The position numbers and the translations under genes were made by a program. From the NCBI GenBank assembly GCA_963682055.1, contig OY821742.1, positions 22,446,560 through 22,510,559 on the forward strand: a stretch of DNA of 64,000 bases, read 5' to 3'. Of this stretch, positions 42,385-54,072 are shown piece after piece. Under the pieces are notes generated by a model, which did no database searches, was not told the DNA's origin, and saw only the letters and a program-made list of their open reading frames with translations. This DNA comes from Primula veris (Eukaryota > Streptophyta > Magnoliopsida > Ericales > Primulaceae). Within the stretch, counting starts at the first letter, position 1, and every line of letters starts with the position of its first letter.

Positions 42385-45300
42385 AGTGAAGATAGCGGAA
42401 TTAAGTCGTAGAACGTAGTTTTATTATTGGTTGTAAGAAGCGAGAATAAAACAAGTTTTGTACCCATATTTCAAGGTCCATTAGTACTCCTAGGTATATA
42501 GCCATGAAGTTCATCTCCATTAGCTTCTGGTTATTATCGTATATATATATTGTCATTTATAAACTGAAAAGGTTATACACTTGTATAGATTGTGAACAAA
42601 GCAGAAAGAAATTTGTTTTCACTTCAATATCGTTATACGTATGTTAGAAAACATCACAGATACAGGTGGAATAGCCTCAAAACCATATATAGAAATACAT
42701 CGTTTTCCTATACTTCGAGTTAATACTATGACATTAATAGTCAACTGCGAAAAGATAAAATTATTACTATAAAGTGAGTGAATAAGGATAATACGTGGAA
42801 AATTCCCCGTATATAGGGGAAAAAGATAATAAAAAATCTCGTTTTGTGCTAAATTTAAATTTAATACTGTTGGTCAATTTTGCTTTATTCTTGGTGAAAC
42901 TAAAACAGACTAATCAGAACATTCTTTTTCCAGTTTCTGTTTAAGCATTAAGACGAGTGAGAGAACAAAGAATGATGATTAGATCTGGCTTACAATATAA
43001 ATTGCCTCAAAATTTTAGTAATGATTGTAACCTTCTTGATGCACGACTCTTTTTATTTGGGAAATACCATTTGAACATGTTCTTGTAGAACCACAAGTAG
43101 CATTTATGCATTTAATTTCATTAACTTTGATTTTCATATTGAACTACCAGGACATCACTCCTTTGAAAAGATGAAACTGGTAGCTAGTAAAGTTTTGTTT
43201 ACTTAACCAATAGAGAAATAGAAAAGAAAAGGGGTTACAACTGCATAAAGTTTGGTAGTTGACTTTCTGGTAACTTAGATGACGTTTATCATTCAGAGAA
43301 ATATTTTGTAAAACAATTAATGGTCTAAACTACTATTACTGTATGTGATCCGTGTATCGGGTCTGACTATAAATCCCCCTTTCTACTAATCCAGAACCAC
43401 AACTTCCTGTTTAGATTTTAATTCTCATATTATCTTTGAACAAAATATTTGCCAATGTTGTCAAATATTACAAATCAGGAGTCGATAGTGAATATGGACC
43501 TGTATAATTTTCTCCATTGGATGTGGGTAGACTTTATAATAAATAAGCTGAGAACTGAAGGGAAGAAAAACTTTGGGGAGAGAAATGTGAAAAGACATAC
43601 ATTTACCCAAAAATGTGAAAATGAAATAAATTTTACATTGGAAATAAATAAAATTTACTATGTAGTTCTGGCCTCTGGGGGCGCCCGGCCTCTGACCTCT
43701 AGCCTCTAGGACTAATATCGAAAAAAAAAATACTACGGTACTTATTACACTTAGAAATTATATATGGACAAACGCCTCAATGCGATTCTGTCAATCTCCA
43801 CTGTTCTCTCTTTGACCAAACTTTGTAACGTCTCAAATATTGAAATGCTAAAATGACCTATAAGTACGTCAAATATTTATATTATACTATATATGTGGCT
43901 ATGTATTCACATGCCGTTGTAGTTTCTTTTTCCCCAGATTGAAGTTATTTGAAATAACTAAATCAAGCATGTGCTGCATGTAAAAACTGATAAAATACTT
44001 TTCAATCGATATTCAATCATATTTAGGCATGTTCTACTTTCACTATGCTAAAGTATAGAATCCATAAAAAGAGGCAAAACCTTGACAAAAATGTCCCATT
44101 TTCATCTACATGCATTTGAATTTAGAATAACAAAAATGAAGTCATACATATTTTTTGCCCCAAAAGCTAAGGTTGACCGAACAATGAGAGAAAAAAAAAA
44201 AACTAAAGTTGAGCCAAAAATGATCTAGAAAATTAACTTACCCAAAAAGCTTGACCGAAAAAGTTGTGGTTTGCAAAACCCAGCAATGATTGGATAAGCT
44301 GGCCCTTTTGCTTGCTACACAGTGACATGATAAATTGATGATTATGGCATCTTAAGCTTTTGATCTCTTACAATTGAAAAAAGCAAGAGAATGTTTTTTC
44401 TTGTGTAGAATGAGAAGTAATGGGAAAAAATACAGAATTGTGACATGGGACGGTCCATCCCAACTATTTTATAAGAACTAATATTCTACCAAGAAAAATA
44501 GGTCCTAAGTATTTGGGTTGACCGGTAGATTCCCTTTCTCTCTGATTCTCTCTAACAAACATAAAGATATGAACATGGATCATATGTATGTTACTTTCCA
44601 AAGAAAATTGAAGAGCAAAAGAAAAGCCACATTTACCAAACGTTCTTCTAACAAGTTTGGTCATGAAAAAGATACAGATAGACCATTAAAATCACCTCTC
44701 TTGTTACCAAACTCTTGGATACAATTCCTCGCCCGAGATGTGGCAGTTGAGCCCTATAGGCTCGCGGCTTACTTATTTATTATTGCCCTATTTGAACTAG
44801 TTTGTTATCTTTTCTATTTTGTCATTTAATTGTGTTATTACATAAAGTGAATAAGATATACGAGTCTTTTACTATTCACGCGAGTGGACAATCTCTTATT
44901 TAAAAGTAGGGTTAGCCACCAATACTTTCTCATTCACTAATAATATTTATAGGAAGTTAAGTTTTAAATATATCTACATAATTGTGTTTTTCCTTTAGTA
45001 GAACGAGTTGCGGTAACCAACATAAAAAATTTGTCCGGTGTTGGTAAGTTTTGCCCATAAGGCTTTGTTTATTTTTTATAAAATGGGCGTAAATAAACAT
45101 TTACGGGTAAAATAGATTTTTCGGGTGATTAATTCACCGTAAAATATATTTTTTTGGAAAACTTTTCCCACATCCAGGAAAAATGGTGAAAATGATTATC
45201 CCACAAATAAAGTTGTAAACGATTTATGGAGTCTCTCTAGTAATGTAACTATTATTAATTATAGGCCTATCTTTGAAATTTATTTAATAATTAGTCCAAT

Positions 45301-45980
45301 TCCATCTAATTAACCAATAAAAAAATAAAAATAATAAAAAAATCTCTAAAAATAACAAAAAAATGGAAATAAAAATAACAATAATTCAAAAAATGTAAAA
45401 AAAAACCAAGAAATTTGAAAAAGCTAAACTCTAATTAACTAATAAAAAGTAGGAAAAAATCTAAAAAATGGAAAAATAAAATCAAAAAACCAATTTTTTT
45501 TAAAAAAAAGCTAAAATCTAATTAACCAATAAAATAAAAAAAGAAAAAATCTAAAAAAAAAATAATAAAGTAAAAAATCCTGAAAAATCTGAAAAACCCA
45601 AAAAAAATTGAAAATGGCTAAAAAAAGTCAATAATATCTTCAATACTTATAATTTTATGAGTTTATAGGTTGAAAATTTATAAGTTATTACAATTGACGT
45701 ATATGAAAGAAAATACGTGTTTAGATAAAGTTCTCTATACATGTTGAAATTTTTACCAATTTATTTGTTAAAAAAATAATTTGTAAAAAAAAAAAACTTG
45801 AGCTTGTATAAAATTTTAGGTGGAAAATTTTTATGCACCAAACGTCCGTAAATGAAAGACAAACAAAAGTTTTCGGTGTAAAATATTTCCATTTAAATAT
45901 TTTACCCATTTAAAACTTTTACTATGAAACAAGCGGAGTGAGGAAACTAAAGTGGAACCATCAATTTCTATTCAGAGGGT
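42385..45980. other. Intergenic
   Basis: No gene was recognised in 3.6 kb. 45310-45620 is A-rich low-complexity with AATAAAAAATCT-like repeats. Small open frames such as 43449-43709 and 44518-44829 show no family signature. Confidence 0.5.
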
Positions 45981-47532
45981 ATGTCCAATTTGGTGGATAC
46001 GGTAAATAATTCAATGAATACGGAAACAAGGTTTAAAAAAATCGAGAAGTCTTTGCCAAGGTTGGTGGAGGAGCGGCAAAGAACTCAGCCGATAATCCAA
46101 AAACTAAAGGTGGGTTAGGATCGGGACCCGACCTGTAAACACTCGACCCGTATCGCGATCCGATTACTTTTGAAAGTAAAAAAAAACTCCCGATCCCGAT
46201 CCGAAAAAAGTCGGGACCCGACTTTTCGGGATCCCGTAGGGTCGGGATAGGTTTATCCCGAATCTTCCGACATATTTTTTTATTTTACGACGACGTCATT
46301 TTTTATTAACAATTTTCATTTGAGAAGTCTAAACATGTTATTAACACGAAACATAATGCTAGTTTAAAAATAACATTCCTAATAAATGAAAAATAAATTA
46401 ACATGTAATAGAAAAAATAGTGTAAAACTACAAATAATGGAGTTGATAAAAAAAAATGATACTTTTTTTTATCAGATTCTTTTAGTATTTAGTTTTATTC
46501 ATACAAGAAACAATTATCATACTAAATGAGATACATTATCATTATAATTTTTATAATAGAAAAATAATAATCATTTATATTTCTTGAAAATAACAGTATA
46601 ATTTTTTAATTTAAGTATATTTTTTAATTTTAATAGTTTCATATATTCAAAACTATAAATCTATATTATACTCATATAATTATAACTAATATATAAAACA
46701 AAAAAGATTATAGCTCATATGGTAGGGTGTTAACATTGTATGCTAGAGGTATAATGTTTAATTTTCATCACTTGCATTTAATATAAATTAATTTATATTT
46801 TTACATAAAATATAAATTAGTTTAAAAAATAGGGTCGGGTCGGGTCGGGACACCCGACGAAATCAAAATTGTCACCCGATCTCGATCCTGATCCTGAAGT
46901 TTGTCGGGTCGGAACGAAACCCGACATTTTCGGGTCGAGACTATTCTCGGATCGGGAAATTTCGAGTCAGGTGTGGGTCGGGACACGGATCGGGTCGGGA
47001 TTTCGGGAATTTTTTTTTTCAGCCCTACCAAAAACTACTGCACATGTCAACCTACGCCCGCTTGGGCAATTCGAGTTGGGTTGCGCATCTAAGCGGCCAT
47101 CGATACCGCCGAGAGATGAGGACACATAATTTGGCACGGGGACGGTAAAATCAATTTACCTCTATCCTTAGCCGAAAGGCCAACAACCACTTCTAAGTTT
47201 TTGGAAATTGCAGCCTGAAAAGAAACGCTATTTTCAAAGGATACGGAAACAAGATTTAAAAAAATCGAGAAGTCTTTGCCAAGGTTGGTGGAGGAGTGGC
47301 AAAGAACTCAACGGACAATCCAAAAACTACTGCACATGTCAACCTACGGCCGCTTGGGCAATTCGAGTTGGGTTGCGCATCTAAGCGGCCATCAATACCT
47401 CCGAGAGATGAGGACACGTAATTTGGCACAGGGACGGCAAAATCAATTTACCTCTATCCTTAGCCGAACGGCTAAAAACCACTCCTAAGTTTTTGGAAAT
47501 TACGGCCTGGAAAGAAACACTATTTTCTTATA
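45981..47532 (+). pseudogene. Duplicated 292-bp segment with coding-like frame, possibly retroelement gag
   Basis: Ignoring the hAT insert at 46105, a plus-strand frame from ATG 45981 reads MSNLVDTVNN, then RFKKIEKSLPRLVEE and QRTQ, resembling the N-terminus of a gypsy gag. A unit of 292 bp is present twice in tandem: copy 1 begins at 46018 and copy 2 at 47241. Copy 2 is uninterrupted and keeps the empty insertion site. The gag identity is weak inference. Confidence 0.45.
46105..47027. mobile_element. hAT non-autonomous element in copy 1 of the duplication
   Basis: The 923-bp element is flanked by a perfect 8-bp TSD, CCAAAAAC (46097-46104 and 47028-47035). Ends are TAAAGGTGGG and TTTCAGCCCTA, imperfect inverted repeats. 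Both subterminal parts are dense in GGGTCGGG / CCCGACCC, able to pair. No transposase is encoded. Confidence 0.85.
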
Positions 47533-49020
47533 TTGACTTAGATTTTATTTCCAATCTAGCGTTTAGTCTTGTGCATGATGAAGATTTTGAATTTATCTCA
47601 TCAAAAAATTTATATGGTTCACTTATTGGAATAAACCACCAACTTTTGATGCATATTCTGAAAACTATTTGAAAGATAATGAGATTTACTAGTCATAACG
47701 TGATAGATTTAAAGGAAGAAAAAGATGAGCAGGTTTATAAAGTGGGTTTGGAAAAATCAAAGATTAAGACTACTTTTTCCGCAAAAACCTCGTGATGCAT
47801 ATCGATGAAATTTATGGTCAAATATCGACACTCTCTAAATATGCTGGGTTAAGAAATTTTGATAATGAAGTAAAATTTATCTCTACAAATTATATATATG
47901 GAGTTGTATATAATTTGCAGAGATAAATTAATTGCTCAAAATGTGTTTGACCATTTATTTGTTGATAAACATGGTGTCGGGCATGCATATGGTTTTGAAC
48001 ATGATAGAGATGTTCGTGGAAAAATATGAGTTAGCTATATTGAAAAACTTAATTTAACGTTAAGGGTGTTCGATAAAAGGCCGAAACAAAAAAAAAAAAT
48101 ATCGTCTTTATGATTAGGTTTGGTGATTTCTCCAACTATAACGCGATCTATATCTTACTCGACATTCTTTTAGTGTTTTCAGTTGAATTGTTATTTGAAA
48201 AATATTTAAATCGTTGCACTAGTAGAATTTATTTTAAGTTTGACTTGCTCAGATCTACATTTTATCAATTTTGTCGATGTGAAAAAGATTAAATTATTCA
48301 ATTGATTGGGTTTATTATTTCTTTGGACGTAACAAAGCTAGATAGAAGTGCTTTATATCTTGTCTCGGTGGATTCGGACTTATTGGGTTTATTTGCAAAG
48401 TTGAACAAGTTGTCTGTTTTTACTTATTTTGTTGATTTGTTGAATTGTACGAAAATTGTATTTTTTTTTTTTTGTAGAAAAAAATGTTTACGGGGAGGTA
48501 AGGGAGACGTTTTTGTACGTTCTCCAATTTGAATCTGTCCATTTGGATGTGTGATTATATATCAAATAGTAATCGTGTCTGTGATGTGCAGTGCAATCAA
48601 AATATAGAAAATAAGTGTAGTTACAATAAAAATACGTGGATAATACAAAAAGAAATAAGATAATAGATTTAAAAGATTGTTTGGTTGTTAAACAGGGATA
48701 AATAGTGTTATTAGTTATTATTTTTTATATTTTTTTATGTGAGTATGATATTATTGTAATTAATAAAAAAAATATATGGATACTTTTGAAAAAAAATTAG
48801 TAAAATTTGACAGTCTCAAAACTTTTGAGTTGCCTTATAATAATAGTATAGATATTTAATGATGGTTCGGTTGTGTGTATTTTCCAGATTTGTTGAGTTG
48901 TATGCCATTTGAAATTTTATAATATATCAAATGGACATCACTTTGATACCATCGTATGGGATAAGTGGCGGCACCATCTCATAGTTAAAAACGTTGTGTT
49001 TTTAGCTAAAATTTTGATTT
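47533..49020. other. Degenerate coding-like and intergenic DNA
   Basis: A plus-strand frame without stops (about 47428-47670) continues from the duplicated unit, but the protein is not recognised. Further short frames to 48530 look like decayed coding sequence of unknown origin. Confidence 0.35.
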
Positions 49021-49247
49021 TGTTGTAGGATATTATTGACCATTTTGGTACTTAGTCTATGGGCATTACTTATGTCTAAGTTGGGTTTACTAGGTCTTGT
49101 AACTCTACTCTCTACTATATAAAGAGGGTTATGGGTGTCCGTATCTCTCTACACATATGAATGAATAAAGATATATTGTTCTCTCTCTATATTCTCTCTA
49201 TATTTGTATTTTCATATCTATATATCTAGCTAATATGTCACACAACA
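49021..49247 (+). repeat. Short copia-type LTR relic
   Basis: The 227-bp segment starts TGTTGTAGG and ends CACACAACA. It holds a TATA box (CTATATAAAGAGG, about 49114) and is followed by CGTTATCAGCACT, a sequence often seen at the start of copia internal regions. The right flank does not repeat the left flank, so it is not a solo LTR; 49248-49707 is probably leftover internal sequence. Confidence 0.6.
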
Positions 49248-49707
49248 CGTTATCAGCACTTTGCTCGCGGAGACTAAAATATACGCTTGGAGATTGGATT
49301 AGAAGATATGAATCTGGTATATATAATATAAACATTGAGGTTTATCCGGGTTTAATTGGTTTATTGCTATATCAACTTTCATCAAAATAACAGAAGTTCG
49401 GTACTGATTACTTTGATCATATTGTAGTATATCAAAGTCCGTGATTATATACACCACTGTTTGATAATTATGAGATCTAGACTGCATGCTACAGAATTAT
49501 AGCCAAACTGTAATATAATTGGACTTGTAAAATAAAGTAACATATCACGACGGCATGCAATCCCTAGAAACCGAGATATTTCTTAGGTGTACATAGTCAT
49601 ATTGTATGCTACCATCAGATAAAAGTTTGGCATATTTTGTTTGGATTTCATGTGGAAAATCTTAGGCTATAAGATATTTATATACACTGCATGCTAACAT
49701 TATTTGC

Positions 49708-50389
49708 GTTGGATTTTACTATATCGAAAAGAAATAAATGAAAAGACAAGTACTGAATGGAAATAAACAATTTTATTTCTCACAAAATTAATATAATTAC
49801 AATTCCTGACTCATACAGAATTTTAAATTACACTAATTAAATTCCAGACATATTTAATATAAATTATTAAACTGCTTGACTGAATTGTAATTGTTTAAAA
49901 CTGTCAGACAGAATAGTATAATTACTAAACTGTTGGACTGTTTAACAATTAAAAGAAACTGCCAGGCAGAATAGTATGATTACTAAGCTGCTGGACTGTT
50001 TCTGTAAATACTGGAAATTAAATTACAGAATTGAAAATTACATAATTGGAAAGGACTGAATTGAAATTAAAGAAAGTAAAATAGTATGGAAAATAAAATA
50101 CAGAATGTAAACAGTACTGAAATGTAAATACAGAAAAATAAAGGTACTGAAATGTAAATACAGAAAAAAAAAAAAAAAAAAGGCGAGGCAACTACTGGGC
50201 AGTTTCCCTTAAACAATATTTTCCGAACCACCTTGATGTTTCTGGTTCTCGGAACTTTGTTCCCAAGGTACAACGTCTGTCACTGAGTGGCTCAAGTGGA
50301 AACGGCACCTAACCACATGTCGAGCTGTTGGTGGTGCGATTTTCTCTCTCTATATGATGCAGTATACTGTGTTGTGTTGTGTTGTGGAC
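49708..50389 (-). repeat. Truncated 3' LTR of the Tork-type copia element
   Basis: It matches the inner half of the LTR at 62675 but stops near 50389, so the U3 part with the TATA box is gone. At the junction, a GTGTTGTGTTGTGTTGTG run is joined directly to the RNase H coding region. Confidence 0.85.
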
Positions 50390-50395
50390 CTTGTA

Positions 50396-51922
50396 CTGTT
50401 GGAATCCGAGATCTAGTTGGCATCAGAATACCCTTCCAGCACAGCTGGATATCTGGTATAATGCAACCCTCGGTCGGCCGTAAATCTCATGTATATGAGA
50501 AGTCTCATGATGGCCTTCCAGTGTTCCACATTGGGATTACTGGTATACCTACTCAGCCTACTTACTGAATTGGCTATGTCCGGTCTAGTGCAGTTCATGA
50601 CGTACATAAGACTGCCTATTATCCGAGAATATTTCAATTGTCTCACACTCTCCCCAAACTTCTTCTTTAGGTTGGTTGAGATCTCTATTGGAGTTCTGGA
50701 TGTAGCCCTACTATCTTTGTTAAACTTATCCAGCATTTGCTTGACATAATGTGTTTGAGATAGCGCATATCCGTCTGATGTCTTGATGATCTTCATACCA
50801 AGTATTACATCAGCGACACCCAAATCTTTCACCTCGAACTTTTGTGACAACATTTTCTTAGTATAGTTGATATTATCAATACTCCCTATTATAATCATGT
50901 CATCTACGTAAAGGCAGACTACCACGTAATCCTTTTCATTTCATTTTACATAGACACATTTGTCACATTCGTTGATACGGAAACCGTTGGATAGCATCAC
51001 TCTATCAAATTTCTCGTGCCATTGTTTAGGTGCTTGTTTAAGTCCATATAAGGAATTTACAAGTTTACACACCTTATTCTCTTTACCTGAAACTACAAAC
51101 CCCTCGGGTTGTTCCATGTAAATTTCCTCTTCCAATTTTCCATTCAAGAACGCCGTTTTCACATCCATCTGATGTATTCCCAGATTGAACAGTGCCACGA
51201 GTGCAATGACAATCCGGATAGACGTTTTCCTGAAGACAGGAGCATACGTGTCGAAGTAGTCGACACCTTCAGTTTGTCTAAAACCTTTCACTTCAAGTCT
51301 CGCCTTGTATTTTTTAAATGTTCCATTGACCTTTCTCTTCCTCTTGAAGATCCACTTGTGTCCTAGTGGCTTACACCCGGGTGGTAGATTCACTAGTTCC
51401 CAAGTGTGATTTTGTAATATCGATTCAACCTCATTGTTGATCGCTTCCTCCCAATATTGGGCTTCCGAGGATGACATTGCTTGTTTGAATGTCGCCGGTT
51501 CGCCTTCTATCATGAAGGTTACAAAATATGGACCGAAAGAGTTTCCTTTCTAGCCCTTTTTACTTCGTCGAGTCTCTTCTTCTTCTTCCTTCAACGGTTC
51601 ACTTGCCCCTACATTTTCCTCACTGTTTGACTCCTCAGTCTCTACAGTTCTGGAAGACTTGCGGGGAAAGATATACTCGAAGAAAGAAGCTTCTCGAGCT
51701 TCGATGATAGTATCTACATACACATCGGGATTATCCGATTTGTGCACGAGAAAACGATAAGCACTACTGTTGTGTGCATATCCTATGAACACACAATCTA
51801 CCGTCTTTAGCCCTATTCTCGTTCTTTTAGGAAGAGTGACTATGACCTTCGCAAGACAACCCCAAACCCTTAAGATTTTATAGCTCGGCCGATAGCCTTT
51901 CCATAGTTCATAAGGTGGTTTA
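50396..51922 (-). pseudogene. Tork-type copia pol: end of integrase, RT, start of RNase H
   Basis: The minus-strand frame reads PPYELWKGYRPSYK, VWGCLAKV and FIGYAHNSSAYRF (integrase end, 51922-51750), an acidic linker, WEEAINNEVESI, HKWIFKRK, KARLEVKGFRQTEGVDYFDT, MDVKTAFLNGKLEEEIYMEQ, YGLKQAPKQWHEKFD and the catalytic YVDDMI (about 50905), then RNase H start EGYSDAN. All breaks keep frame: TAG at 51550-51552, TGA at 50941-50943 and TAG at 50413-50415, the last replacing a conserved Trp. It continues from the integrase at 60155-60486 across the nested SIRE element. Confidence 0.9.
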
Positions 51923-52869
51923 TGTTGGTCCGTAAGTGACTAAACCTTAGACGCGGGGGGGGGGGGGGGGGGGGGATGGGGGGGTGAATAAGGTTTTCGT
52001 ACGATTTTCGCGGCATAAAAACTATGAGTTATTAACTAAGTTAGTTAGTAGAATTTTATAACTAAACACTTGAGTTAACTATTAATGCTATTTTAAGCTA
52101 TCCAAGAAAATAAAATAAGCAATAAATAAGTGCGGAAAGTAAAAGTTAAGGGAGTAGAAATAACACAAGAGTTATAGAGGTTCGGCAAAACGCGCCTACG
52201 TCCTCTCCTCGGTATTCACACTACCGAGTGTTTCACTAGAATCTCATTCCAAGATTACAACCTAACGAGCTAATCGACCGATTAAGCTCCCCCTCACTTT
52301 ATGAGTATCCCGAATGAAAAGACCTAGAGCTTTTAAGCTACACTTGCTTACAAAGCCTCTACCCGATCACTCGCTCACAATGAGTTTATAAATTACTCTT
52401 ACATGTTTGAATTTGAGATGAATCACTCACTAACAAATAATTTCTTGGTGTTTATAAGATTACAATAATATTACACTCAAGAATGTTTTTGAATAAAAGC
52501 GAGAGAATTTGAAGTATAAGCTTGTATGATCTTGAATTTGATAGCTTGAATTTGTGTGAATGTTGGGGGTATCTTCAACAATGGATTTGGGCGCTATTTG
52601 AAGAGCCAAAATGGTCCACTGGTCCATAGATGACCGTTTGTAGTTGTTGATTTTATTGCTCAATGGTTTTTCAGCTGTTACCCACTGCTTTTTGAATTTC
52701 TACAGAAACGATCGGTCGTTTCTGAAAAACGATCGGTCGTTTTTCTTGTGAACTATCTGGAAGAAATTATACCTAAAACGATCGGTCGTGTCTGAAAAAG
52801 GATCGGTCGTTTTTCTTGTGAACTCACTGGAAGAAATTTGATCTGAAACGATCGGTCGTTTCTTCCTTA
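51923..52869 (-). repeat. 3' LTR of the nested SIRE element, lacking its U3 start
   Basis: It begins TGTTGGTCCG next to the TSD copy GTTTA (51918-51922). It is nearly identical to 58979-59942 but then changes to unrelated sequence at 52870, so about 200 bp of LTR end, the polypurine tract and the end of the preceding ORF are deleted. A G21 tract lies at 51955-51975. Five CGATCGGTCG palindromes lie at 52708, 52729, 52778, 52799 and 52848. Confidence 0.9.
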
Positions 52870-53539
52870 GAAGGAAGATGTACTCATTGGTAACATCCGT
52901 GAAGTTTGAGGTATGAGGGAGGACAATATGGGAGAGGATATGGTAGGCTAATTTATTGTGGAAGAGAAGGCCGTGAGCCTTGTTTGAGCGGTTTTGATGG
53001 AGGGGATGAAATAGCTCGTCTTTGAGATCATTAAAATTATCGATCTCGAGCATTTCACAAAGTTCGTCACTTTTCTCATACACCCCGTCAGCATCGAGGT
53101 GTAGAATATTTCGTAAACGGTCTATACCGTAAACGAAGGGTTGGCCATTGAACGATGAACGCAAGCAGAGTGCGTCATCATGACCGCTATCAAGGACTAG
53201 GTTGAAATAAAATTCGTACACATTTTCATTGAAAAAGGGCTCTTTTAGGATTAGAATTGTGTCGAGTTTTTGGAAGCTAAGATTTTGCATGAGAATGGGA
53301 AAACGTTCAAGGAATAGAGGCATGTCTATTGTAAAGTTTGACAATATACCTCTTTTAGCGATTGTAGGTGGATAGAGAGGAGGGAGTGAACCGGAAGAGG
53401 CACCGGGGCTCGATCGTGGAGCGGTGGAGGAGCCGGTTCGCCGACCGCGAGGAACATGGGGGCGGCTTGGGGACGGAGGCACGTAGTCGTCCTCATGTTC
53501 ATCGACGAGTTGTGGTTGGGCTTTCTTTGAACGAACCAT
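52870..53539 (-). pseudogene. Extra ORF between SIRE pol and 3' LTR, C-terminus lost
   Basis: From ATG 53539 the frame encodes a basic, Pro/Ser-rich head (about 60 residues), then a globular part with FTIDMPLFLERFPILMQNL, NGQPFVYGIDRLRNILHLD and KLAYHILSHIVLPHTSNFTD. It resembles the plant-specific putative plant transposon protein domain; SIRE-type copia elements often carry an extra ORF at this place. At 52870 it runs into LTR sequence and stops at 52700, so the last about 55 codons are foreign. No transmembrane segment is evident, so I do not call it an envelope protein. Function unknown. Confidence 0.6.
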
Positions 53540-54072
53540 ATTGGATTGAAAAAAAATTTGGGAGAAATTCGGGGTTATTAGAAATTTGGGGTTTTTAAGA
53601 AACGGAATTAATCGATAATCGATTATACGGATTTGATGATTATAAGGATAATAATGGAATAGGGTTATTTATATATATAGATATTTGGAATATTTAGAAG
53701 ATTTTAGGGAGAGGGGGCGAATTTTTTTATATAGAGAGATGAAGGGTTTTGAAATAATGAAAGAGAATTAGGGTTGAAATATCATTAAAAAGCTGGAAAA
53801 CAGAAAAACGATCGGTCGTTTTGTAATTTCGATCGGTCGTTTTGGAAAAAAATATTCCAGTGAGCACATTGAAAAAACGATCGGTCGTTTTTTCAGAACG
53901 ATCGGTCGTCTGTGAAAAAAACGATCGGTCGTTTTTCACAGCGATCGGTCGACTGTAACATTTAGACAGAACAAGAATTTTTTGCACTTTTCGACACTGA
54001 TTTGGCAAAAAAAAATAGATAAAAGCAATAAAATATATATAAAATCAATAAATATATATATATATGCATATT
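53540..54072 (-). other. Region between SIRE pol and the extra ORF, with CGATCGGTCG array
   Basis: It is non-coding. Six copies of the LTR palindrome lie between 53809 and 53953 (two with changed edges). This is upstream of the extra ORF on the minus strand, so it could act as its promoter or leader; that is inference. Confidence 0.6.

Noticed and set aside
43449..43709. 86-codon open frame
   Set aside because: No family signature and no splice partner; composition like the intergenic DNA around it.
52700..53539. Envelope-like glycoprotein after SIRE pol
   Set aside because: No signal peptide or transmembrane segment was visible; similarity is to a plant transposon-associated domain.
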